NCBI RefSeq assembly: GCF_900142845.1
Contig: NZ_FSRU01000001.1
Coordinates: forward strand, 2,418,001 to 2,482,000
Length of the DNA: 64,000 nt
Origin: Paraburkholderia phenazinium
GTDB lineage: Bacteria > Pseudomonadota > Gammaproteobacteria > Burkholderiales > Burkholderiaceae
Direction of reading: 5' to 3'
The notes under the pieces are model-generated. The model saw only the letters and a program-made list of their open reading frames with translations, did not search any database and was not told where the DNA came from. Both the position numbers and the translations under genes were made by a program. This document shows positions 25,728 to 33,727 of this stretch, one piece after another; position 1 is the first letter of the stretch, and every line of letters starts with the position of its first letter.

Positions 25728-25925
25728 CGCGAGGGCGCATCTCGTCTTGGGCCGTTTCCACTAGCAGACCTAGATGGCTCACTACAAGCTGGCGGTGTGA
25801 GCCCGCTTTCTTTGCTTACTTTCTTTGCGGCGGCAAAGAAAGTAAGTGCCGCCCCGCACAGGGGCAACGCCAATAGACCACTAAAAATACAAGGAAAGGC
25901 CAACACCGTAGGCAAACAACCAAAA
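25728..25925 (-). repeat. 198-bp dispersed repeat, copy 2 (inverted)
   Basis: Inverted partner of 25339-25536, with the same internal 14-bp stem. The high-identity part is the 126 bp furthest from the partner. The two copies could form a large cruciform or serve as a recombination target. Confidence 0.85.
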
Positions 25926-25945
25926 CCACCACCCCCCAACAAACC

Positions 25946-26371
25946 TCAGTGCTTATACCCCTGCCGCGCAAGCAACACCCAAACCCCGTCACGTTTCTGC
26001 CAAACCATCAACTGATCGAAATCGACCTCCGAAACCTTGCCTGCACTCTCCACCGTCCCGGAAAAATGATCACGAACAATAGCGTCGTCTCCGGCCAGCG
26101 TCGTCGCCGAATTGCTCAGATCGATTCGCCGATAATGCGTCGCGCCGCCTGCAATCGTTTCGATAAACGCCGCCTGATCCTGCACACGGCCATTCGAATG
26201 CCCATAGCTAAGCGCCTCGGAAGTCACGGCCTTCATCCCCTGCGCATCACCGGCAAGCATGGCCGCATTCAGGCGCTGCACCGCTGCGTTCACAGCGGCT
26301 TCGTCCGGCGCCTGCGCGGCCGCGCTCAAACAAGCAAGGCTCAGTACCCCCAGGCAGATCATTCTTTTCAT
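25946..26371 (-). CDS. Secreted NTF2-like (DUF4440/SnoaL-type) protein
   Basis: 141 residues with a signal peptide (about 1-20, ending AAAQA). The rest has the cystatin-like NTF2 fold pattern: a helix of the type AAVNAAVQRLNAAMLAGD, a strand with SYGHSNGRVQDQAAFIETI, and final strands with FDQLMVWQKRDGVWVLLARQ. Proteins of this group are small periplasmic binding or isomerase-like domains without an assigned substrate. Start at 26371 with AAGGAG ten bases upstream; Met 4 is an alternative. It is 131 bp downstream of the APC permease in the same direction. Confidence 0.75.
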   Translation of the reverse strand: MKRMICLGVLSLACLSAAAQAPDEAAVNAAVQRLNAAMLAGDAQGMKAVTSEALSYGHSNGRVQDQAAFIETIAGGATHYRRIDLSNSATTLAGDDAIVRDHFSGTVESAGKVSEVDFDQLMVWQKRDGVWVLLARQGYKH

Positions 26372-26502
26372 CAAGTAACACTCCTTGAAGCACGCCCTAC
26401 GTTGCGCGCAAGCAGCAGTCAAGCGGCACGCAGCGAGGCATCGCAAACGCCACCCTGACGCCACCGCTCGACAGACCCCGCACGCCGAACCGCTCTCTAC
26501 GT

Positions 26503-28161
26503 TCAATAGAACGGCCTGGCCAGATGATGAGAAAACCACACCACGAACACGCCCAACGCCAACGCGCCAAACGGCAAAACTCGCCGCCAATCGACCACGG
26601 GCACGCCATCGTCCAGTTGCATATCCTGCGCCATCCGCGCAGGAAACCGTCCACGATCCTGCCAGAAATGCCGGTAGAAGAACACCGGGACTATCAGAAG
26701 CATCGCAATCAGCCCATTGCGCATGGTCCCCTCGCCTTGCAGATCCGCCCCCGCCCCGATGAACGCCAGATCCAGATACCCGCACACCGCGCCCGCCACC
26801 AGCAACCAGCGCGCGCAACGAAACGGCCGGTCCGCGTTCGGCCGGTCCATCCGGTGAATCCAGCCCGATTGCAGATTCAGAAACACAAAGATCATGTAGC
26901 AAACGTTCGAAACCGATAGCACCGTCATATAGTCCGACATCAGCAGCAAGATCAGGTTGAAGCCCAAATCGGTCCACATGGCGCGCGTCGGCGATCCATG
27001 CTCGTTCACGTGCGACAGATAACGCGGCAGCCATCCATCCACCGACGCCTGGTACAAGGTCCGCGACGACCCCATCATCGACGTCATCACGATCAGCAAA
27101 ATCGACAACATCAGCATCACCACGATCACCGCCGAAACCAGCGCCCCGCCGCCCACCATATGCGCCATCGCCGCAGCCACGCCGGTACCGTCGACGATCT
27201 TCGGATCGAGCATCCCCGCCGTGCCAAGCGCACCCTGAAACGCCAGCGGCACCAGCGTCATCACCAGCAGACACAACAGGCCCGACCAGAAAATCGCCTT
27301 GACGGTATCGGTGCGCGGATTGCGAAACTCGCGCGTGTAGCACACCGCCGTTTCGAACCCATACGCCGCCCAGCCCGCCATGAACATCGCGCCAAACGCC
27401 ATGGTGACGCCAGTGCCGTTCCACGCACCGAAACGCGATGCCGTCAATTGACCGTGAGCGTCATGCCCAAGCGGCAATAGCGGCCATAGATGCGCTGCCG
27501 GCACATCGCCCGTAATGAACGGCACGATTCCAACGATCAACAGGGGGACTAACGATGCAATGCCGAGAATCCGCTGCGTCTTGGCCGCTTTCGAGGCCCC
27601 GCTATGCTGGAGTTTGAAGGTAATGAGGAGAAAGGCAGCAGCGATCACGAAGGTGGCGTTGATGCGCAGCGTCAGACCTTGCTTGATGAAGCCCAGATCG
27701 AGCAGCGTCAGGTGCCAGGTGTTGATCGCGGCGTCGGGCGCAAACAGGCTCGTCAGCGCATAGTTGGCGGCGAGTCCTGTGCCGAGTGCAAGCATCGGCG
27801 ACCATGCGAGCCAGTTGCACCAGACCGATACCGGTGCAAGCGTTTTGCTGTAACGCACCCAGGCCATCGCGCCGTACACCGAGGCGCCGCCCGACTTATG
27901 GGGAAATAACCCGGAGATTTCCGCATAGGTCGCGCTCTGCAGCAGGCCCATCACAATCGAGCCGATCCAGATGGCCCACGCAGGTTGTCCAATCGACGCG
28001 GAGACCCCGCCAATCGTAAAGAGAATGCCTGCGGGTACGCCGCTCGTTACCCAGAATGCGTCCTTCCATGTGAGGCGGCGTTGCAGTGTGTGGCCTGCTT
28101 GCCGCTCCGTATCCTGCTGCGCGCCTTGCGCGCTACGCGTTCGCGGTGTTACCTGTTCCAT
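26503..28161 (-). CDS. APC-superfamily permease
   Basis: 552 residues with about twelve membrane helices. The N-terminal GVSASIGQPAWAIWIGSIVMG and GLFPHKSGGASVYGA segments are APC-type (helix 1 break and helix 2). Helices 9-11 include TSMMGSSRTLYQASVDGWLPRYLSHVN. APC permeases are proton- or sodium-coupled transporters of amino acids and amines. Start at 28161 with GGAGAGC; upstream frame ignored. It follows a betaine-binding protein by 115 bp and closes the demethylation gene run, so betaine, dimethylglycine, sarcosine or choline are candidate cargoes. The exact substrate is unknown. Confidence 0.82.
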   Translation of the reverse strand: MEQVTPRTRSAQGAQQDTERQAGHTLQRRLTWKDAFWVTSGVPAGILFTIGGVSASIGQPAWAIWIGSIVMGLLQSATYAEISGLFPHKSGGASVYGAMAWVRYSKTLAPVSVWCNWLAWSPMLALGTGLAANYALTSLFAPDAAINTWHLTLLDLGFIKQGLTLRINATFVIAAAFLLITFKLQHSGASKAAKTQRILGIASLVPLLIVGIVPFITGDVPAAHLWPLLPLGHDAHGQLTASRFGAWNGTGVTMAFGAMFMAGWAAYGFETAVCYTREFRNPRTDTVKAIFWSGLLCLLVMTLVPLAFQGALGTAGMLDPKIVDGTGVAAAMAHMVGGGALVSAVIVVMLMLSILLIVMTSMMGSSRTLYQASVDGWLPRYLSHVNEHGSPTRAMWTDLGFNLILLLMSDYMTVLSVSNVCYMIFVFLNLQSGWIHRMDRPNADRPFRCARWLLVAGAVCGYLDLAFIGAGADLQGEGTMRNGLIAMLLIVPVFFYRHFWQDRGRFPARMAQDMQLDDGVPVVDWRRVLPFGALALGVFVVWFSHHLARPFY

Positions 28162-28276
28162 CCAGAGCTCTCCAGTGACGAGCCTGCCCTGGGCCGAAAC
28201 GCGTACAACACAACACACGGTACAAGCGATCACACCACCGCCCGTACCGTGCCCATGCAACGTCAAAGGAAGGACG

Positions 28277-29152
28277 TTACTGCGCTCCAGCCACCCAGCT
28301 ATCCACCCGATCGCCATGAGCGGCGATCCACGCATCAGCTGCAGCAGCAGGCTTGGTACCGTTCTCCGTCGCCAGCATCACGCTGTCGATTTCGCCCGGC
28401 TTCCATTGAAATTTCTTCAGAAACGCAACCACGGGTGCTGCCTTTGTCTCCAACCCGGGGTTGATCACATTGTCGACGTGTTCCGCATCGCCGTAAACTT
28501 TCTTGGGGTCGTCGAGGAACTTGAGCTTCCACTTCGCAAACATCCAGTGCGGCGCCCAGCCCGTGACGATCACAGGTTTATTGGCATGCATCGAGCGCGC
28601 AAGTTCCGCAGTCATGGCGCTGCCCGAACTCGGCATCAACTGATAATCGAGGCTATAGGCCTTGATGGCGTCGTCGGTTTTCTTCATCACCCCGGCGCCC
28701 GCATCGATCCCGACGATGCGTCCGCCAAAATCCGCCTTGTGTGCTTCGAGATCGGCAATGCTAGTCTCCGGCACATCAGCCGGCACGATCAACCCAATCT
28801 TCGCGTCCGGAAAGTTAGTACCGAGATCAGCCACCTTGGTCTTGAACTGATCCCAGTAGGCACCCTGCGTCACCGGCAGCCAGGCCGAGAGCGTCGCATC
28901 CAGATCGCCCCGCGCCACGCCCTGCCACATGATGCCGGCCGCCACCGGCACGAGCTGCACCGGATAACCCAAACGCTTTTCGATCACCTCGGCCGCGACG
29001 TTCGACGTCGCTACGCTATCGTCCCATCCTTCGACGTAGCCAATCTTGATCGTCGGTTTCGTGTCTGCGGTAGCCGTCACGCTTGCGCCCATCATCGTGA
29101 TCAGCGCAGCCCCCAAGGCGCTGCATAGCAGCTGCTTTTTCAAGCCTTTCAT
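28277..29152 (-). CDS. Glycine betaine-type ABC periplasmic binding protein
   Basis: 291 residues, signal peptide to about residue 30. It is an OpuAC-like domain of a different branch from the two other binding proteins here: KIGYVEGWDDSVATSN, LSAWLPVTQGAYW, GIDAGAGVMK and VTGWAPHWMFAKWKLKFLDDP supply Trp residues for a cation cage. Its position after gbcB (126 bp) points to glycine betaine as ligand. No cognate ABC ATPase or membrane subunit is in the window; the next gene is an APC permease, an unusual neighbour. Confidence 0.82.
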   Translation of the reverse strand: MKGLKKQLLCSALGAALITMMGASVTATADTKPTIKIGYVEGWDDSVATSNVAAEVIEKRLGYPVQLVPVAAGIMWQGVARGDLDATLSAWLPVTQGAYWDQFKTKVADLGTNFPDAKIGLIVPADVPETSIADLEAHKADFGGRIVGIDAGAGVMKKTDDAIKAYSLDYQLMPSSGSAMTAELARSMHANKPVIVTGWAPHWMFAKWKLKFLDDPKKVYGDAEHVDNVINPGLETKAAPVVAFLKKFQWKPGEIDSVMLATENGTKPAAAADAWIAAHGDRVDSWVAGAQ

Positions 29153-29226
29153 GGTCGATCTCCTTGTACCCGCCCACGCGGTGAGCCTTTAGAATCCCCA
29201 GCCAGAAATCGCCACGAAGTAAGCTT

Positions 29227-29253
29227 TGCGACGTCTGCTTGTCCAAATGCGAC
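29227..29253 (-). promoter_or_regulatory. Direct repeat TGCGAC x2, 21 bp apart, upstream of the betaine-binding protein
   Basis: Read on the minus strand it is GTCGCA-N15-GTCGCA, two helical turns apart, about 75 bases upstream of the binding-protein start. This spacing is typical of AraC-family sites, and the half-site resembles the GTCGC repeats before caiX and the porin. GbdR or CdhR is the suspected binder. Confidence 0.45.
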
Positions 29254-29278
29254 CTGCATAAGTCGTTCATTCAGCAGA

Positions 29279-30421
29279 CTATTTATCCACCACCAGATCG
29301 GACAGCGGCTTGCTGCAACACAGCAGCACCATGCCCTGGTCGATCTCGCGCTGACGGATGCCGCCGTTGTGTTTCATCTCCACCTGTCCCGACACCAGCT
29401 TGACCTTGCAGGTGCCGCACATGCCCTGCGTGCACGACGCAGGCAAGCGCACGCCGGCCTGGCGGGCCGCATCCAGAACGTGTTGATCCGTACCGCAATG
29501 AATCTCGCGGTTGCTGCGCGAGAAGCTCACCGCGAACGTGTTCGCGAGCACGTCTCCGTTTTCGGCCGGCGCAACTTCGGCCAGCAGCTCCGGCGCCTCT
29601 TCAATCAGCGTCTCGAATGAGAAACTCTCCTCGTGATAGTGCCGGCGATCGAAGCCCGCTTCGTCCAGCAGGTCGCGCACGGCCTTCATATAAGGCGCGG
29701 GGCCGCAGGTAAATACTTCGCGCTCCATAAAATCCGGCGCGATCAGTTTGAGCAAGGGCAGCGTCAGAAAACCGGTGACCCCTGGCCAGTTCGTGCGTGT
29801 CCCGACCCGCTCGCACACAAACGACGCGCGGAAATTGCTCTGGTTAGTCGCAATCAGATCGAGTTCGCGCGCGAAGATGATGTCCTCCGGCGTGCGCGCG
29901 CTATGCACGAAGGCAATGTCGCGGTCTTCGCTCAACTCGTGATGCGCGCGGCTCATCGACATCAGCGGTGTAATGCCCGAGCCCGCCGAGAGAAACAGAT
30001 ACTTGCGCGCCGGATGCCGTGCGCAGGTGAATTCGCCGGACGGTCCCAGCACGCGGACCTGCGCACCGGCTTGCAGATTGTCGTGCAGCCAGTTCGACAC
30101 CTTGCCGCCCGGCACCCGTTTCACGGTGATGGAGATCGTATGCGGACGCGTCGGCGACGACGAAATCGTGTAGCACCGGTTGATCGTCTCGCCGTCGATC
30201 TCCAGTTCGAGCGTCACGAATTGCCCAGGCTCGAAGGAGAACCCATGCCCTGCCGGCGAGCGGAAGAAAAAGCTCTTGACGTCATGGGTTTCCTGACGCA
30301 CCTGGCAACAGACGAGAGTCTCTTCGACGTCGCTCGTCCAGCGCGCCGGCAGCGTGCCCCAGAATTGCGGCTTGGTTAGCCGGCTTTCGACAGGTTCGAA
30401 GGTTGCCGCATCCCGCATCAT
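29279..30421 (-). CDS. gbcB: Glycine betaine monooxygenase reductase subunit
   Basis: 380 residues. FAD-binding RCYTISSSP at 82-90, NAD(P)-binding GSGITPLMSM near 150, and a C-terminal plant-type [2Fe-2S] domain with CTQGMCGTC plus a later Cys in LLCCSKP form the ferredoxin reductase layout. It feeds electrons from NAD(P)H to GbcA for oxidative removal of one methyl group from glycine betaine as formaldehyde. ATG 30421 follows GGTGGAG. It lies 44 bp after gbcA in the same direction, unlike the divergent gbcA-gbcB pair known in Pseudomonas aeruginosa. Confidence 0.92.
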   Translation of the reverse strand: MMRDAATFEPVESRLTKPQFWGTLPARWTSDVEETLVCCQVRQETHDVKSFFFRSPAGHGFSFEPGQFVTLELEIDGETINRCYTISSSPTRPHTISITVKRVPGGKVSNWLHDNLQAGAQVRVLGPSGEFTCARHPARKYLFLSAGSGITPLMSMSRAHHELSEDRDIAFVHSARTPEDIIFARELDLIATNQSNFRASFVCERVGTRTNWPGVTGFLTLPLLKLIAPDFMEREVFTCGPAPYMKAVRDLLDEAGFDRRHYHEESFSFETLIEEAPELLAEVAPAENGDVLANTFAVSFSRSNREIHCGTDQHVLDAARQAGVRLPASCTQGMCGTCKVKLVSGQVEMKHNGGIRQREIDQGMVLLCCSKPLSDLVVDK

Positions 30422-30465
30422 TGTTCGCTCCACCTGCCGCCAGGCATCCGGTTGTTAATCTGCTG

Positions 30466-31707
30466 TCACTTGTTGATCTGTGCTGCGAGGCGCCCGATAT
30501 ACCAGTCGCTGAACTTCTCGACGAGCCCTTCCGTGTACGGCGAATACGGACCCGGCTCGTACGCGCTGCTCGCGGCGCCGCGTTGCGAATATTCGACCAG
30601 CGCACGGTCCTGATCGTTGGTCGCATTCCAGACCGCGGTCAGGTTCTTGACGTCGTAGTCGATGCCCTCTTTCGCGTCCTTGTGCACGAGCCATTTCGTG
30701 CGCACCAGCGTTTCGTCGGCGGAGAGCGGAATCACCGAGAACGTCACGATGTGATCGCTCATGAAGTGGTGCCACGAGTTCGGCTGGGTCCAGAACGAGA
30801 GTCCGCCCAGATCGGCTTGCTTGAATTCGCCGAGCAGTTTTTTCGAGGCCACCTTGGCATCGAGCGTCTGCGATTCGCCGCTACGATCGAGCGGCAAACG
30901 TTGGGTGCGAAAACCCGTCACGTCGGACAGGCGATCCACTTCCACCGATGGCAGGTCCATCGCTTCCCATTGCGCGGAACGCTCCACACACTCGCGCTCG
31001 AACGCCGCCATGCCCTCGGCATTCGCCGGCGAAGGCTGATAGCCGAAGCCGTATTCGTACAGCGAAATGGTCAGCTCAGGATGGTTCGCGACGCAGTGAT
31101 AGCACTCGCGGTTGTTCTCCATCGTCAGCTTCCAGTTGCCTTTCTCGATGATGTCGATGGTCGCCGCAATCTTGCAGTTCGGCAGATCGTGCGGCAGCAG
31201 ATACGGCTCCATGGCGGCGCGCATCACGTCGAAATCGACGGGCGGTTCTTCTGCCAGGCAAATGAAGATCAGGCCGGCGAGACTCTGCACGTGGACCGTC
31301 TTGAGGCTGTGCTTGCAGCGGTCGAACTGTTCGCCCATATGCTCGGCAAACATCAACTGGCCGGTCAGGTTGTAGGTCCAGCTGTGATACGGGCAGACGA
31401 TATTGCCGACCGAACCCTTGTCCTCGTTGCACAGCCGCGCGCCGCGATGACGGCAGACATTGTGGAAGGCCCGCACCTGCATGTCGTCGTCGCGCACGAT
31501 CAGGATCGAGTCGTTGCCGAGTTGCACGGTCGTGTAGTCGCCCGGTTCGGGAATGTCCGGCTCGACGGCGACCTGAATCCAGTGCTGGCGGAAAATGGCT
31601 TCCATGTCGAGCGCGAAAATTTCGTCGCTCCGATAAAACGGCGCTTCGAGGCTATAACCCTTCTTGCGCCGGTCGACCAGCGTGTGAATGTCTGCCGATA
31701 CTTTCAT
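30466..31707 (-). CDS. gbcA: Glycine betaine monooxygenase, Rieske oxygenase subunit
   Basis: 413 residues. Rieske cluster ligands Cys 85, His 87, Cys 105 and His 108. The mononuclear iron site has ENNRECYHC (His 204) and His 209, with bridging acidic Glu 201. It demethylates glycine betaine to dimethylglycine and formaldehyde. CGGAG precedes the start at 31707. It follows etfB by 40 bp in a single direction with the dimethylglycine genes, so the first two demethylation steps appear to be co-transcribed. Confidence 0.94.
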   Translation of the reverse strand: MKVSADIHTLVDRRKKGYSLEAPFYRSDEIFALDMEAIFRQHWIQVAVEPDIPEPGDYTTVQLGNDSILIVRDDDMQVRAFHNVCRHRGARLCNEDKGSVGNIVCPYHSWTYNLTGQLMFAEHMGEQFDRCKHSLKTVHVQSLAGLIFICLAEEPPVDFDVMRAAMEPYLLPHDLPNCKIAATIDIIEKGNWKLTMENNRECYHCVANHPELTISLYEYGFGYQPSPANAEGMAAFERECVERSAQWEAMDLPSVEVDRLSDVTGFRTQRLPLDRSGESQTLDAKVASKKLLGEFKQADLGGLSFWTQPNSWHHFMSDHIVTFSVIPLSADETLVRTKWLVHKDAKEGIDYDVKNLTAVWNATNDQDRALVEYSQRGAASSAYEPGPYSPYTEGLVEKFSDWYIGRLAAQINK

Positions 31708-31747
31708 GTGTGCTCCGGAATTGCTAGGGCCGTGGTGCGGCGCAAAA

Positions 31748-32527
31748 TCAGTAATCGATGAGTTGATGCTCGCGCAAATAGCCGAGGATCACTTGTGCTT
31801 TTTCGACCGAAGTCCCTTCAATTACGACGCTGCCGCCGCGGCTTTCCGTGGTCGTCGCCGAGAGCATCCGCGCATGGCCGGAACGCTTCTCCTGAGCGGC
31901 GAGCCGAACCGGCTTGCGCAATGCGGCGGCCACCGTCCACGCGCCGGCATCGGCGCTGATAGACGGGCTCACGTGTGCGGTTTCGATGGAGCCGGCCTGC
32001 TGGCGCGCATACGCATAACGCGGCGTAACGCCCGCGAGCGGATGCACCGCCACCACGGCGGGCAGCGCGGCCTCGACGCGCCTACGAACACCTTTCGGCA
32101 AGAATTGCCGCACAGTGACGCGTCCTTGCGCGACTGAAGCGTCCACGGCCGCGCCGAGCAGCGGATAGCCGAGCGCGTCGGCGAGCTGGTAAGGCAGCAT
32201 GCCGCTGTCGAACCCGCCCTCCGCGCAGGTGCCGGTCAAGATCAGGTCGTAGTCCTGCAAGCGGAGCGCCAGCGCGGCGACGGCGTCGTCATCCTCACCG
32301 CAGGCCAGCACTTCGATGCGTTCGGCGCCGAGCGCCAGATAGTCTTGCAGCGCGGGATTCAACGGATCGCCCGCGTGCAGCGTATCGAGCCGCGCCCCAA
32401 GCTGACGCGACAACTTGCGGCCTATTTCCAGCGCGGCGGCATCGTTGCGGCTGTAGCGCGCCACGCCGCTGACCGGGTGACGCCCCACTGAAACGAGTAC
32501 TGCAATGCGTGTCGGTGTGCGGCTCAT
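31748..32527 (-). CDS. etfB: Electron transfer flavoprotein beta subunit linked to dimethylglycine demethylation
   Basis: 259 residues of the ETF-beta AANH fold: RIAVLVSVGRHPVSG at the start and TGTCAEGGFDSGMLPYQLADALGYPLL near 100-125. It pairs with the adjacent EtfA to carry electrons from DgcA/DgcB chemistry towards quinone. The ATG overlaps the etfA stop as ATGA. Counterparts in Pseudomonas sit beside dgcAB (PA5400-PA5401). It is clearly a dedicated paralogue rather than the housekeeping ETF. Confidence 0.88.
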   Translation of the reverse strand: MSRTPTRIAVLVSVGRHPVSGVARYSRNDAAALEIGRKLSRQLGARLDTLHAGDPLNPALQDYLALGAERIEVLACGEDDDAVAALALRLQDYDLILTGTCAEGGFDSGMLPYQLADALGYPLLGAAVDASVAQGRVTVRQFLPKGVRRRVEAALPAVVAVHPLAGVTPRYAYARQQAGSIETAHVSPSISADAGAWTVAAALRKPVRLAAQEKRSGHARMLSATTTESRGGSVVIEGTSVEKAQVILGYLREHQLIDY

Positions 32528-33723
32528 GCTGCGACTCCTTCGGCAACGGCCACCGTGGCCGGCGTGCTTGCCTGCGATCGCGACGTGCGGGCCAGCGCGA
32601 CCGCGTCGATCAGCGATGCGATGGTGGCCTGCGTATCGCCGATGATGGTCAGATTGGCCCGTTTGACGATCGGCGCGCTGCCGTCGAGATTGACCGCGAT
32701 CACGTGACGGCAATCCTTGATGCCCTGCAAATGCTGAACCGCGCCGGAGATGCCGAAGGCGATATACACGCTCGCCTCGACGGTCTTGCCGGTCGCGCCG
32801 ATCTGCTTGTCGCGTGTGAACAGGCCGTTGTCGACGGCCACGCGGCTCGCGCCGATGGCCGCGCCGAATGAGCCCGCCAGCTTCTCGAAAGCGCCCACAT
32901 CGGTCACGCCGTTGCCGGCGGAGACGATGAAATCCGCTTCTTCGAGCGCGACCTGAGCCGCGTCGATCTCCTCGATACCGAGGTCGCCATAGGCGTCGCC
33001 GGCGGACTTGCTGCTTGCCGCGACGAAGGGCATTTCCAGATGCTCGCCTGCGCCGATGAACGGCAAGCGCGGATCCACCGCACCCGCTGCCAGCAAAACA
33101 ATATCCGGCAGCGCGCGCGTCGCGAATGACTTCTTCGCGTGGACATACGCGCCAACGTGAGACGCAGAAAGTTCGACCACGTGCGTCGCAACGCTCGCTC
33201 TCGCATAAGCCGCGTAACGGCGGCCAAGGTCGCCGTCGCCCGTCGCGTTGTCGGGGATCAGGATATGCGCGGGGGAAAACTGTGCGACGCAAGCCGCCAG
33301 CGCCTGCAATTCGCTTTCAGGCGCGAACGTGCGGCGATCGAACGACGCCACTTCGATCACCTTGTCGGCGCCGAGCGCAGCGGCATCGTCCTTCAGCTCG
33401 CCTAGCACCAGCAGGGCGACCTGCGTGTGCGCATCGGCAATCAGCGCGGCGCCGGCGAGCGTCTGACGCGCATGTTCATCCAGCGAGCCGCGATCGCTAT
33501 GGGCGACCACCAGCAATGTACGTTGCGCCGCGTGCGTGGTACGGCGCGGCCTGGCGTTGCCGCCACCATGCGCCGTGCCATGTTGATGGGCCTGTGCAGC
33601 ACGAAGCACATCGTCCTGCGACGCCCCTTCTTCCAGCACCGCGCCCAGCGTAATGCGCTTGAGTCCTGCCGCCGTGATGGTGAACGGCCTGCGCGGATCG
33701 ATACGTTTGAGGATCGTGTTCAT
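32524..33723 (-). CDS. etfA: Electron transfer flavoprotein alpha subunit linked to dimethylglycine demethylation
   Basis: 399 residues. The C-terminal FAD domain is intact: GASRVAVDNGLF, then GATGKTVEASVYIAFGISGAVQHLQGIKD and AVNLDGSAPI. The protein is longer than housekeeping EtfA (about 310) because of an N-terminal extension of about 70 residues rich in His, Ala and Arg. Start MNTILKRIDP at 33723, four bases after the dgcB stop, shows tight translational coupling. Confidence 0.88.
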   Translation of the reverse strand: MNTILKRIDPRRPFTITAAGLKRITLGAVLEEGASQDDVLRAAQAHQHGTAHGGGNARPRRTTHAAQRTLLVVAHSDRGSLDEHARQTLAGAALIADAHTQVALLVLGELKDDAAALGADKVIEVASFDRRTFAPESELQALAACVAQFSPAHILIPDNATGDGDLGRRYAAYARASVATHVVELSASHVGAYVHAKKSFATRALPDIVLLAAGAVDPRLPFIGAGEHLEMPFVAASSKSAGDAYGDLGIEEIDAAQVALEEADFIVSAGNGVTDVGAFEKLAGSFGAAIGASRVAVDNGLFTRDKQIGATGKTVEASVYIAFGISGAVQHLQGIKDCRHVIAVNLDGSAPIVKRANLTIIGDTQATIASLIDAVALARTSRSQASTPATVAVAEGVAA

Positions 33724-33727
33724 CGCT

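Larger units (their letters stand above)
25255..25945. other. Gene-free repeat island after purU
   Basis: 691 bases with no supported gene. It consists of two inverted copies of a 198-bp repeat and about 190 bases between them. Short open frames inside it encode low-complexity peptides that are translations of the repeat (both contain the string FFAYFLCGGKESKCRP) and should not be annotated as genes. Confidence 0.7.

Noticed and set aside
25388..25876. Two short open frames sharing FFAYFLCGGKESKCRP
   Set aside because: They are translations of the inverted repeat copies; identical ends come from the DNA repeat, not from protein conservation.
25255..25945. Insertion sequence or integron remnant
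   Set aside because: No transposase or integrase coding remains and no target-site duplication was recognised; only inverted dispersed repeats.
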